This document shows positions 45,199 to 52,866 of a stretch of DNA of 64,000 nt, in pieces. Origin of the DNA: Chloroflexota bacterium (GTDB taxonomy: Bacteria; Chloroflexota; UBA11872); contig JAJEDE010000011.1 of assembly GCA_022821645.1 (NCBI GenBank), positions 203,268 through 267,267 of the forward strand. Direction: 5' to 3'. A model generated the notes under the pieces. It saw nothing but the letters and a program-made list of their open reading frames with translations, did not search any database and had not been told where the DNA came from. Both the position numbers and the translations under genes were made by a program. Each line of letters begins with the position of its first letter. The stretch's first letter is position 1.

Positions 45199-46083
45199 TT
45201 AACCTGACTCATCGTATTCGTAATAGACCCATCGTCGAGCTATGACGAACTGTATGAGCGTAAAGATCAGGATGATCACAAACAGCACCCACGCAATTGC
45301 CGAGGCATACCCCATCTGGAATATCAGAAACGCCTTGCGGTAGAGGTAAAGCAGGACAAAGAGCGTCGCGTTCGCCGGGCCTCCCCCGGTCAGAATCAAC
45401 GCCTGCGTGAAAACCTGCCACGAACCGATGATCCCGAGCACGAGCGTGAGAAAAATCGTTGGCGTCATCATCGGAACCGTCACGTGCCACAGCTTCCGCA
45501 GGTGACCCGCGCCGTCGATCGACGCCGCCTCATACAGATGTTGCGGAATCCCCTGCAAGCCCGCCAGGTAGAGAATCATGGTCGTGCCGACCGTCCAGAA
45601 GCTCATCAGGATCAGGCTCGGCATCGCCCACTGGGTTGACGTCAACCAGCGTGGTCCGGGAAGGCCGAACAGTCCCAGGGCCTGGTTCAGGATTCCGTTG
45701 GGCTGCAGAATCACGAGCCACAACATGATCGTTGCGACACCTGCGGTAACCGACGGCAGATAGAAGAGCGTGCGAAACAGCGGCATTCCTTTGACCTTCT
45801 GATTGAGCAGAATGGCTATGAAAAACGCGATGATCATCACGCCTGGAACATGGAACACCGTGTAGTACAGCGTGTTGAAAACACTCTTGAGAAAGACGTC
45901 GTCGGATGCCAGATCAGCGTAGTTTTCCAACCAGATCATCTTCGGAAAGTCTCTGAATCGGTAATCCGTAAGGCTTAGCCAAAACGACGCCGCGAATGGA
46001 ATCAAGATAAAGAGTATGAACTGCAGTAACCATGGCACGGCAAAGAGAATGCCGCTCCACTGCTGCCAAAACGTCCGTCGCAT
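45199..46083 (-). CDS. Carbohydrate ABC transporter permease (MalF type), importer 2
   Basis: 294 residues. First helix in WSGILFAVPWLLQFILFILIP; EAA loop YEAASIDGAGHLRKLWHVTVP. The ending RRWVYYEYDESG resembles RRWVYYEYQEPG of importer 1, so the two cassettes are related by ancient duplication or shared family. It follows the binding-protein gene after a 102-nt gap that carries a strong hairpin. Confidence 0.95.
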   Translation of the reverse strand: MRRTFWQQWSGILFAVPWLLQFILFILIPFAASFWLSLTDYRFRDFPKMIWLENYADLASDDVFLKSVFNTLYYTVFHVPGVMIIAFFIAILLNQKVKGMPLFRTLFYLPSVTAGVATIMLWLVILQPNGILNQALGLFGLPGPRWLTSTQWAMPSLILMSFWTVGTTMILYLAGLQGIPQHLYEAASIDGAGHLRKLWHVTVPMMTPTIFLTLVLGIIGSWQVFTQALILTGGGPANATLFVLLYLYRKAFLIFQMGYASAIAWVLFVIILIFTLIQFVIARRWVYYEYDESG

Positions 46084-46102
46084 CTAGCTGTCCAGTGCTT
46101 TG

Positions 46103-46138
46103 ACGGGGCCGCGTGCCGGACTCGGCACGCGGCCCCGT
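46103..46138 (-). terminator. Strong intercistronic stem-loop in importer 2 operon
   Basis: A perfect 16-bp GC-rich inverted repeat (arms 46103-46118 and 46123-46138, loop of 4). It lies 47 nt after the binding-protein stop and 19 nt before the permease start in the transcribed direction, without a T-run. Position matches the hairpin of importer 1 although the stem sequence is unrelated. Probably it sets higher expression of the binding protein by processing or partial termination. Confidence 0.72.
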
Positions 46139-46185
46139 TCGCGTCTACGCAGACACGTTTCGTGTCAGACGGCTCGCCCTGCTCA

Positions 46186-47748
46186 CTATGCCTCGGCCAG
46201 GCTGGCCATGTACTCGTTCGTGTTTTCGGCCAGGTCGAGAATCGCGTCGGCCGGCGGCTTCTCGCCGATCCAGGCGGTCTCGGTCTCCGCCGAAATGATG
46301 TTCCAGAACCACTCCGACCAACCGTCGAAGCAGTGGTTCCCGTACACGTTCGAGTGGAACAGGTTGTTGTTGATGATCTGCATGTTCTGCGGCATGTCCC
46401 GACCAGGGATCGGATCCAGCCACGCGCCGCTGTTGATGATCTCCTTGGTGGTCGGAACCGCGCCGCGCCACTCCGCAACCAGGGCCTGAAATTCGTCGCC
46501 CGAGAGGAACGCCGCCAGCGTGATGGTGTTCTCCTCCGAACCGCGGTGCTGCGAGTACCGCGTGATGAAGTGGCCCAGCTGGTTGTTGATGTACCAGTTC
46601 TCGCCGCTCGGCGGCTTCGGGGTCGGCATGATCTCCAACTGGAAGCGCCCCTTGATGATCGCGTCGTAGTTGCCCGGCGTGTGAATGCCGCCGTGCAGCA
46701 TGCCGATCCGTCCGGCCAGGAATGGGTTGCTGACACCCTCGATGCCAAGCGACGCAATCTCGGCCGGAGGCGGAGCGACGCCGTCAACGTGGATGTAGTT
46801 CATCCAGCGCTCGAACGACGCAACGCTTTCCGGGCTGTCGAATCCGGCCGTCAGGTACGGACGGTCGACTTCCCTGAAGTGCTTGCCGCCGGCCTCCGCG
46901 ATTCGCTCGAACAGCTGAACCTCGGTGTTGTTGCGGTTCCACGTGCCGTACTGCGGCTTCTCCGCGTCGGTCATCTGCTTCAGCGCCTCGTCTTGGACTT
47001 CCCAGGTCCAGGTCTCGTCTGGATGCTGGAGTCCCGCGCCTTCCAGGATGTCCACGTTGTAATACCAGCCGCCCACGCTCCCGATCATGAACGGGAAGGC
47101 GTAGAACTGGCCGTCGATGCCGACAGTCCAGACGCTCGGACGGTCCGGATGGAGCCGCTCCAGCAGCACGTAGTCGTCAAAGTCCACGCCCAGTTTGGGG
47201 GCGATGTCGTTCAACGGCAGCAGGTTTCCCTCGAACTGGAACATCTGCCCGCCGTTCATCACCAGCAGGTCGCCCACCGTGCCGGCGGCGAACATGATGG
47301 CGCTCTTCTCCTGGTAGAAGCGTGGAGGCAGCGGAATCAGGTCGTACTGAATCTCCGGATGCTTCTTGTCGAAGATCTCCAGCCCGACTTTCATCGTTTC
47401 CCAACGGTTGCCCCGAGACCAGTAGTTCATGAATTGAATGGGTGGCGCCGGCCCCCGTTGAGGCGCAACCTCAACAACCTGCGTCACAACTCGCTCCACG
47501 ACCTTCTCAACCTCAACAGGGACTTGCTTCTCAACCGGGACTTCCTTCACGACTTCCTTGGTAACGATCTGCTGAACCGGAACTTCCTTCTCAACAACCT
47601 TCTCGACCGGCACTTCCCGCTCGACGATCTTCTCGACCGTGACCACCTGGGCCTCGCCGCAGGCGGCGAGAACGGCGGCCGCCGAAGCGCTCACGGCGCC
47701 GACTCCCAGTGATCGAATCAATGCACGACGTGTTACATGCGTCTTCAT
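46186..47748 (-). CDS. Carbohydrate ABC transporter substrate-binding lipoprotein 2
   Basis: 520 residues. Signal region VTRRALIRSLGVGAV with twin Arg and lipobox LAAC, Cys30. Residues ~35-95 form a stalk of repeated VPVEKVVEKEVPV-like units, as in binding protein 1. The family-1 solute-binding domain begins at about residue 100 (FMNYWSRGNRWETMKVG). GGAGG lies 6 nt before the ATG. The ligand is unknown; the domain sequence differs clearly from binding protein 1, so a different sugar is likely. Confidence 0.93.
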   Translation of the reverse strand: MKTHVTRRALIRSLGVGAVSASAAAVLAACGEAQVVTVEKIVEREVPVEKVVEKEVPVQQIVTKEVVKEVPVEKQVPVEVEKVVERVVTQVVEVAPQRGPAPPIQFMNYWSRGNRWETMKVGLEIFDKKHPEIQYDLIPLPPRFYQEKSAIMFAAGTVGDLLVMNGGQMFQFEGNLLPLNDIAPKLGVDFDDYVLLERLHPDRPSVWTVGIDGQFYAFPFMIGSVGGWYYNVDILEGAGLQHPDETWTWEVQDEALKQMTDAEKPQYGTWNRNNTEVQLFERIAEAGGKHFREVDRPYLTAGFDSPESVASFERWMNYIHVDGVAPPPAEIASLGIEGVSNPFLAGRIGMLHGGIHTPGNYDAIIKGRFQLEIMPTPKPPSGENWYINNQLGHFITRYSQHRGSEENTITLAAFLSGDEFQALVAEWRGAVPTTKEIINSGAWLDPIPGRDMPQNMQIINNNLFHSNVYGNHCFDGWSEWFWNIISAETETAWIGEKPPADAILDLAENTNEYMASLAEA

Positions 47749-47833
47749 CCGGAGTCCTCCCCGCCGACCGCCTGCGTGGGGGCGACGGCTTAACAGATAT
47801 ACGCTTTGCAGGTAAGCACAGCGATCTTTGAAA

Positions 47834-47839
47834 TGTCAA
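47834..47839 (-). promoter_or_regulatory. Candidate -35 box (TTGACA) for importer 2 operon
   Basis: A perfect TTGACA on the minus strand about 85 nt upstream of the binding-protein ATG, in the 186-nt divergent gap. The hexamer 17 nt downstream (CTTACC) is a poor -10; TATATC further downstream is too far for this box. Tentative. Confidence 0.25.
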
Positions 47840-47934
47840 ACTCCTAACGATTTGCCCCCATAGGCTCTGGCTTGGAATGCGCAGGTGGCCCGGTCAAGCG
47901 GGGTCCGCAGGATTTCCGCTTACACTTTCCGGTA

Positions 47935-48417
47935 ATGAGCCATACAGACGAGTCCGCCGCGGCCCGCCGCCCGATCCTTCTATACGACGGATCCTGTGGC
48001 TTCTGCCGCCGCTGTGTGGCGCTGCTGACTCGACTCGACAGCGAGCGTCGAGTGGCGCGGGTCGACATGACCTCGCCCGTTGCAGAGCCCATGATGTCGA
48101 CCATCTCGCCCTCCCGACGGCAACAGAGCCTGCACGTGATTCGACCTGACGGGCGTGTGCTTCATGCCGGCGTCGCTCTGCGTGCCGTGCTCTGCCAGGT
48201 ACAGCCGGAGGCCTCGTGGCGGTCCGTCGGCTACTGGCCGCTTGTCGGGCTTCTGATTGACCGAACCTACGACCTCGTTGCATGGTTTCGCAGTCCGCTG
48301 GGCAGGCTGACCGGCTGGCTGCCCGAACCGCCTCCGGACGATCTCCGCCCAACCGACTGGCCGTTGCTTGATCCCCCCGCCTCAGGCGACACTGACCGCC
48401 CTGATGCCACGACCTAG
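47935..48417 (+). CDS. DCC-family (DUF393) thiol-disulfide oxidoreductase-like protein
   Basis: 160 residues from the ATG at 47935. RPILLYDGSCGFCRRCVALL carries the family motif YDGxCxxC (Cys21, Cys24) in a thioredoxin-like fold, followed by SLHVIRPDGRVLHAGVALRAV. The family is named for its conserved residues and its cellular role is unclear. An in-frame upstream start at 47872 lacks support. It ends 7 nt before the URO-D-family gene, so they are probably cotranscribed. Confidence 0.85.
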   Translation: MSHTDESAAARRPILLYDGSCGFCRRCVALLTRLDSERRVARVDMTSPVAEPMMSTISPSRRQQSLHVIRPDGRVLHAGVALRAVLCQVQPEASWRSVGYWPLVGLLIDRTYDLVAWFRSPLGRLTGWLPEPPPDDLRPTDWPLLDPPASGDTDRPDATT

Positions 48418-48424
48418 GTAGCCC

Positions 48425-49537
48425 ATGTCCCGACCCGCCTTGCCTGACAGCTCGGAAGCCGCCAGCCGCTCGAAAGACGTCTACGCGCGCGTCATGGCCG
48501 CCAACCGGCAGGAGGCTGTCGACGAGGTCCCGCCCGTCGTCTGGGCCTCCGAACCGTTCCTCTCCGGCTACGCCGGCGTCGGCCGCCAGGAGTACTACGA
48601 AACCGTCGAGGCCAAGTACTACGCCCAGGCCAAATTCCAGCTTGATTTCCCCGACATCCTGCACCTCCCCGGCGTTGCCCCCGACTACGGCTACGCGCCC
48701 GAAACCTCCGCCTGGGGCTCGCCGATCAAGCAGGAAGAAGACGGCCCCCTGGTGCCCTTCGCCGCCGTCAACGACATCCACGACCTTCCGGCGCTCGAAA
48801 TGCCCGATCCGTGGAAGTCCGGCCACATGGCCATCGCCCTCAACGACTACGCCTGGTACGCCGACCACATGGACCCCGTGATCGCCAACACTTGGGGCCA
48901 CTTCGAGGGCTACGGCCGCTGCATGGGCGTCGAGTCGGGCGCCCTGGTCCTCGGCTACGAGCGCTATCTCATTGAGCTCTATGAACACCCAAAGCTCATT
49001 CACGACTGGAACAAGCGCGTCGTCGAGGCCAACATTGCCTACCTGCGCGCCCAGGAAAGCATCACCGGAACCATCGACCGCCTCGTCGTCACCGACCACC
49101 TGCCCGGTCAGGTCGGCCAGGCCCACTGCGAAGAGTTCATCTACCCCTACCTCAAGGACATCTTCGACGCCTTCTCCTCGGCCGCCTTCCGCCTTTATCA
49201 CAACGAAAACCTGGTCCCCGACGCCGCCGTCGCCGCGATCGCCGACATGAACTGCACGGTCTTCATGTTCGGCATCGAGATGGACATCGCCGCCGAGCAC
49301 CTTGGCGGCCGCGTCTGCCTCATGGGCAACGTTCCCCCCATCCACGTCGTCCAGCAGCTTGAGCCCGCCGAGATCACCAGCGACTGCCTGGATCGTCTGG
49401 CTGTGGGCGCGCCTTCCGGCGGCATGCTGCTCTGCACCGCCGGCGGTCTCTCCCCGGACACCCCCGCCGACCACATCCGCGCGTTCGCCGACTCAGTCGA
49501 AGGAATACCCGGCGCCGCCGGCCAACCAAGCAACTAA
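48425..49537 (+). CDS. Uroporphyrinogen decarboxylase (URO-D) superfamily protein, probably a methyltransferase type
   Basis: 370 residues. The C-terminal barrel strands match the URO-D/MtaA superfamily: AAFRLYHNENLVPD, CTVFMFGIEMDI, GRVCLMGNVPPIHV and GMLLCTAGGLSPDTPADHIRAF. The N-terminus lacks the RxPVW(M)RQAG motif of true uroporphyrinogen decarboxylase, and no other heme gene is near. Members in sugar- or methoxy-compound clusters act as corrinoid-dependent methyltransferases; a role in removing O-methyl groups from sugars is inference. AGGTAG precedes the ATG. Confidence 0.82.
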   Translation: MSRPALPDSSEAASRSKDVYARVMAANRQEAVDEVPPVVWASEPFLSGYAGVGRQEYYETVEAKYYAQAKFQLDFPDILHLPGVAPDYGYAPETSAWGSPIKQEEDGPLVPFAAVNDIHDLPALEMPDPWKSGHMAIALNDYAWYADHMDPVIANTWGHFEGYGRCMGVESGALVLGYERYLIELYEHPKLIHDWNKRVVEANIAYLRAQESITGTIDRLVVTDHLPGQVGQAHCEEFIYPYLKDIFDAFSSAAFRLYHNENLVPDAAVAAIADMNCTVFMFGIEMDIAAEHLGGRVCLMGNVPPIHVVQQLEPAEITSDCLDRLAVGAPSGGMLLCTAGGLSPDTPADHIRAFADSVEGIPGAAGQPSN

Positions 49538-49671
49538 CCGGCCGAACCGCGACCGCAACGCCCTGGCGAGCCGCATTCAGAGCACGTGCCCGCCTGCCCA
49601 CAGGCCTCGGCTCGGTATCCTTCGCCAGCGGGCGCCGGCCGGTGCCCGCAAACTCAGCGGGGAGCGCGCTC

Positions 49672-50457
49672 ATGGCTGATCGGCTCAAGGTGATGGTGAC
49701 CGGCGCGACCGGCAAAATCGGGCAGACCCTCATGGAGGACCTCCCCGACGACTTCGAAGTCACCGGGACCTCGCGCAGCCCCAACGACGACCCTCGCTTC
49801 ATTCAACTCGACTTCGACGACGTGGACACCATCGTCCAGGCCTTCGCCGGCCAGGACGTCGTCGTCCACATGCACGCCAAGTCCAACCACAACACCGACG
49901 AGTTCGAGCCCTACCTCCAACCCAACATCGTCGGCCTCTGGAACGCCTACGAAGCCGCCCGCCTTGCCGGCGTCCGCCGCTTCATCTACGCCAGCTCCAA
50001 CCACGCCACCGGCTGGTACGAAATCGTCGGCGAGCGCTGCGACGCCGAGTCCCTCCCCAGACCCGATGGCGTCTACGGCGCCGCCAAGGTCTGGGGCGAA
50101 GCCCTTGGCCGCTACTTCTCCGACCGCCACGGCATGGAAGTCATCGTTCTTCGGATCGGCAGCTACGAATACCGCCAGAAGCCGCCCGAATTCAGCATGG
50201 GCCCCCGCATCCTCTCAACCTGGCTCAGCGACCGCGACCTGCTCAACCTGGTCGAGCGGTCCATCGTCGCTCCCGGCATCAAGTACGGCATCTACTACGG
50301 CATCTCCGCCAACGCCCGCGCCTACTGGGACATCACCAACGCCGTCAGCGAACTCGGCTACCGCCCGGTCGACAACGCCGAGGAATACGCCGACGAGGTC
50401 CTGCCCAAGGGCGGCGTCTACTCGCTCTGGGACTTCGAAGTGCCGGGCATGACCTGA
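49672..50457 (+). CDS. NAD-dependent epimerase/dehydratase, uronate-dehydrogenase-like
   Basis: 261 residues from the ATG at 49672 (GGGGAG about 8 nt upstream; GTG at 49642 possible). NAD motif VTGATGKIGQTLME and catalytic YGAAK. The segments FIYASSNHATGWYE, GEALGRYFSDRHGMEVIVLRIG, ILSTWLSDRDLLNLVER and GISANARAYWD closely follow the pattern of uronate dehydrogenases, which oxidise D-glucuronate/galacturonate to aldarolactones. This would place uronic acids among the substrates of the island. The stop overlaps the next start by 1 nt. Confidence 0.88.
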   Translation: MADRLKVMVTGATGKIGQTLMEDLPDDFEVTGTSRSPNDDPRFIQLDFDDVDTIVQAFAGQDVVVHMHAKSNHNTDEFEPYLQPNIVGLWNAYEAARLAGVRRFIYASSNHATGWYEIVGERCDAESLPRPDGVYGAAKVWGEALGRYFSDRHGMEVIVLRIGSYEYRQKPPEFSMGPRILSTWLSDRDLLNLVERSIVAPGIKYGIYYGISANARAYWDITNAVSELGYRPVDNAEEYADEVLPKGGVYSLWDFEVPGMT

Positions 50458-51392
50458 TGCCCCCGCACGAAACCCCGCTCCCCACCCGCCGTCTCGGCCG
50501 CCATCCCGACGAGTTCTCGATCATCGGCCTTGGCGGAGGCCACCTCTCCCGCTCCTCCGTCACCGACGCCGAAGCCGCCCGCATCATCCCAGCCGCCATC
50601 GACGCCGGCATCACCTTCCTCGACACCGCCTGGGACTACGGCTACGGCGTCAGCGAGGAACGCTACGGCCGTGCCATCCAGGGCCGCCGCGACGACGTCT
50701 TCCTCATGACCAAGGTATGCGCCCGCGACGCCAAAACCGCGCGCGAGCAACTGGATGACAGCCTGCGCCGGCTCCAGGTGGACCATCTCGACCTCTGGCA
50801 GTTCCACGAAGTCAACTACGACAACGACCCCGAGTGGATCTTCGAACCCGGCGGCGCCGTCGAGGCTGCCCTGGAAGCTCGCGAACGCGGCCTCGTCCGC
50901 TACATCGGCTTCACCGGCCACAAGAGCCCCCACATCCTCCGCGCCATGCTCGAGTTCGACTTCGAGTGGGACGCCTGCCAGATGCCCATCAGCCCCTTCG
51001 ACGGCGCTTTCCGCAGCTTCAAGTCGGAGATCCTGCCCCTGCTCAACCAGCGCGGCATCGCCTGTCTAGGCATGAAATCGCTCGGCGGCAACGGCCAGTT
51101 CGTCGGCGTCAACGGCCTCACGGCCCAGGACTGCCGCCGCTACGCCCTCTCCCAATCCATCGCTGTGCTCATCTGCGGCATGGTCGACGAGCGCGACCTC
51201 GCGCAAGACCTCGAAATCGCCCGCACCTTCACGCCCATGTCGGACAGCGAACAGGCGGAACTTCTTTCGCGCATCCACCGCGAAGCCACCGACGGCCGCC
51301 ACGAGTACTACAAGACCACCACCTACTTCGACCACGAATACCACCGCGAGGCCCACGACTTCCCCGCCTTCGCCGAAATCCGCAACCGCTGA
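50457..51392 (+). CDS. Aldo/keto reductase
   Basis: 311 residues, NADP-dependent (beta/alpha)8 oxidoreductase. Catalytic tetrad recognisable: Asp and Tyr in FLDTAWDYGYGVSEERYG, Lys in FLMTKVCARD, His in LWQFHEVNYD. It carries GRAIQGRRDDVFLMTK typical of this subgroup. The ATG overlaps the TGA of the uronate-dehydrogenase-like gene and the gene ends 2 nt before the TIM-barrel gene. The three form a coupled sugar-acid unit. Confidence 0.93.
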   Translation: MPPHETPLPTRRLGRHPDEFSIIGLGGGHLSRSSVTDAEAARIIPAAIDAGITFLDTAWDYGYGVSEERYGRAIQGRRDDVFLMTKVCARDAKTAREQLDDSLRRLQVDHLDLWQFHEVNYDNDPEWIFEPGGAVEAALEARERGLVRYIGFTGHKSPHILRAMLEFDFEWDACQMPISPFDGAFRSFKSEILPLLNQRGIACLGMKSLGGNGQFVGVNGLTAQDCRRYALSQSIAVLICGMVDERDLAQDLEIARTFTPMSDSEQAELLSRIHREATDGRHEYYKTTTYFDHEYHREAHDFPAFAEIRNR

Positions 51393-51394
51393 GC

Positions 51395-52213
51395 GTGCGA
51401 CTGGCTCTCTGCAACAAGACCCTCGACGACCGCCCCATCGAGGCCTTCTTCCAGTTGGCTTCCGAAACGGGCTTCGACGCCGTCGAACTCATCCCCGGCT
51501 CTCTCGGAACCCCGGTCTCCGACCCCGATCCCGCCATGCGCGTCCAGGTCCGCCAGGTCGCCCGCGCCCACGGCCTCCAGGTCGTCGCCTTCAACTCGCT
51601 CCTCCAGCACGCGCCCCATCTGAACCTGGTCACCCGCGACCCCGACCTCCGGCGCGCATCGGCCGCCGAACTGGTCGCCATCGTCCAAATGGCCGCCCAC
51701 TTCGGCGCCTCGGTAATCGTCGTCGGCTCACCCCGCCAGCGCCACGCACCTGGGGACGCCACCTTCAACGAAGCCGCCGACCTCTTCATCGACGAACTCC
51801 GACCAGCCGCCGACGAGGCCGCCCGCCTCGGCATCACCCTTTGCCTCGAACCCCTGGTCGCCTCCCTCACCAACTTCATGAATGACACCCGCGAAGGCAT
51901 CGCCGTCGCCCGCGCCATGAATCACCCCGCCGTCAGGCTCGTCCTCGACGTCAAGCAGATCAGCCAGGAAACCCAATCCTTTAACGCCGCCGTCGACCTC
52001 GCCCTCCCCTGGCTCGCCCACGTCCACGTCAACGACGCCAACATGCACGCCCCCGGCGAAGGCGACACCGACTTCCGCCCCATCATCGGCAAGCTGAAAT
52101 CCGTCGGCTACGAAGGTCTGCTCTCCATCGAAGCCTTCGGCTTCACCGACGACCCCGCCGTCGTCCTCCCCAGGTCCCGCGCCTACCTCGAAGGCGTCCT
52201 CGCCGCCGCTTGA
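51395..52213 (+). CDS. Sugar phosphate isomerase/epimerase (xylose-isomerase-like TIM barrel)
   Basis: 272 residues beginning at the GTG at 51395, two bases after the aldo/keto reductase stop; the longer in-frame extension upstream is a shadow of that reductase. Metal ligands of the fold: Glu in CLEPLVASLTN, Asp/Lys in LVLDVKQISQE, His in AHVHVNDANMHAPGEGDTDF, Glu in SIEAFGF. It is related in fold, but not closely, to the TIM barrel at 8742. Likely isomerises or epimerises a keto sugar in the same pathway. It overlaps the convergent GNAT gene by 31 nt. Confidence 0.9.
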   Translation: MRLALCNKTLDDRPIEAFFQLASETGFDAVELIPGSLGTPVSDPDPAMRVQVRQVARAHGLQVVAFNSLLQHAPHLNLVTRDPDLRRASAAELVAIVQMAAHFGASVIVVGSPRQRHAPGDATFNEAADLFIDELRPAADEAARLGITLCLEPLVASLTNFMNDTREGIAVARAMNHPAVRLVLDVKQISQETQSFNAAVDLALPWLAHVHVNDANMHAPGEGDTDFRPIIGKLKSVGYEGLLSIEAFGFTDDPAVVLPRSRAYLEGVLAAA

Positions 52214-52866
52214 TCGTCGTCCTTCACCGCCCGCACCATGTAAATCAGCCCCGGCGCCCCCGTCATCTTCCGCAACCCGGCTGATTCCCGCCGCCTTCGC
52301 TCCTTGTAGCCCGCGTTCTCATAAAACCGAATCGCCGCCGTATTGCCAATCAGCACCTCAAGCCCAACGGTCAGCGCCCCCGCCTCCCGCGCCCCCGTAT
52401 GCGCGTGCCTGAGCAGCTTGGTTCCAATCCCCCGTCGCCGCTGCTCCTCCGCCACCGCCAGGTTCCACACGCTATAGCTGTTCCGCACGAACGGCGGCTC
52501 CGCCGACACCATGTGCCGCATCCGCCACGAAAGCGCCATCGAGCCCAGCACCCCGTAGACCCGCATGGTTGCCAGCGACGCTCGCAGCGACTGCCAGGGA
52601 TCCGTTCGATCCGCCGTGTGCGCAATCACCCCAACGACCCTCTGGTCCTCGCAGGCCACAAAGTGATCGTCGGAACCGCCCCAGCACGCAAACAGTCCCG
52701 CAAAGCGCTCCCGCGTGCGTTCAATGCTCCCGCCGCCCCAGATCGGAGCCGCCAGGGGACCCGCCGCATCCGCCAGCAGATAACCCACCACGTCCGCATC
52801 ACTGGCCGTGGCCGGCCGAATCGAGATGCCGGGAGCTTTGCCTACGTCCCCGCCAGCGATGCCCAC
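52183..52866 (-). CDS. GNAT family N-acetyltransferase
   Basis: 227 residues. The acetyl-CoA site is LAVAEEQRRRGIGTKLLRHA (RRGIG in place of Q/RxxGxG/A), followed by LEVLIGNTAAIRFYENAGYKE, the classic GNAT C-terminal motif. Substrate unknown. The start is GTG at 52866 inside the end of the upstream EEP gene (25-nt overlap), and the 3' end overlaps the convergent TIM-barrel gene, so this is a compact arrangement with both neighbours. Confidence 0.9.
   Translation of the reverse strand: MGIAGGDVGKAPGISIRPATASDADVVGYLLADAAGPLAAPIWGGGSIERTRERFAGLFACWGGSDDHFVACEDQRVVGVIAHTADRTDPWQSLRASLATMRVYGVLGSMALSWRMRHMVSAEPPFVRNSYSVWNLAVAEEQRRRGIGTKLLRHAHTGAREAGALTVGLEVLIGNTAAIRFYENAGYKERRRRESAGLRKMTGAPGLIYMVRAVKDDDQAAARTPSR

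Noticed and set aside
46162..47712. 516-codon frame opposite substrate-binding protein 2
   Set aside because: The minus strand has a signal peptide, lipobox, stalk and solute-binding domain; the plus frame is a shadow.
50834..51394. Long N-terminal extension of the TIM-barrel gene at 51395
   Set aside because: This part is out of frame with, and shadowed by, the aldo/keto reductase, which has its full catalytic tetrad.
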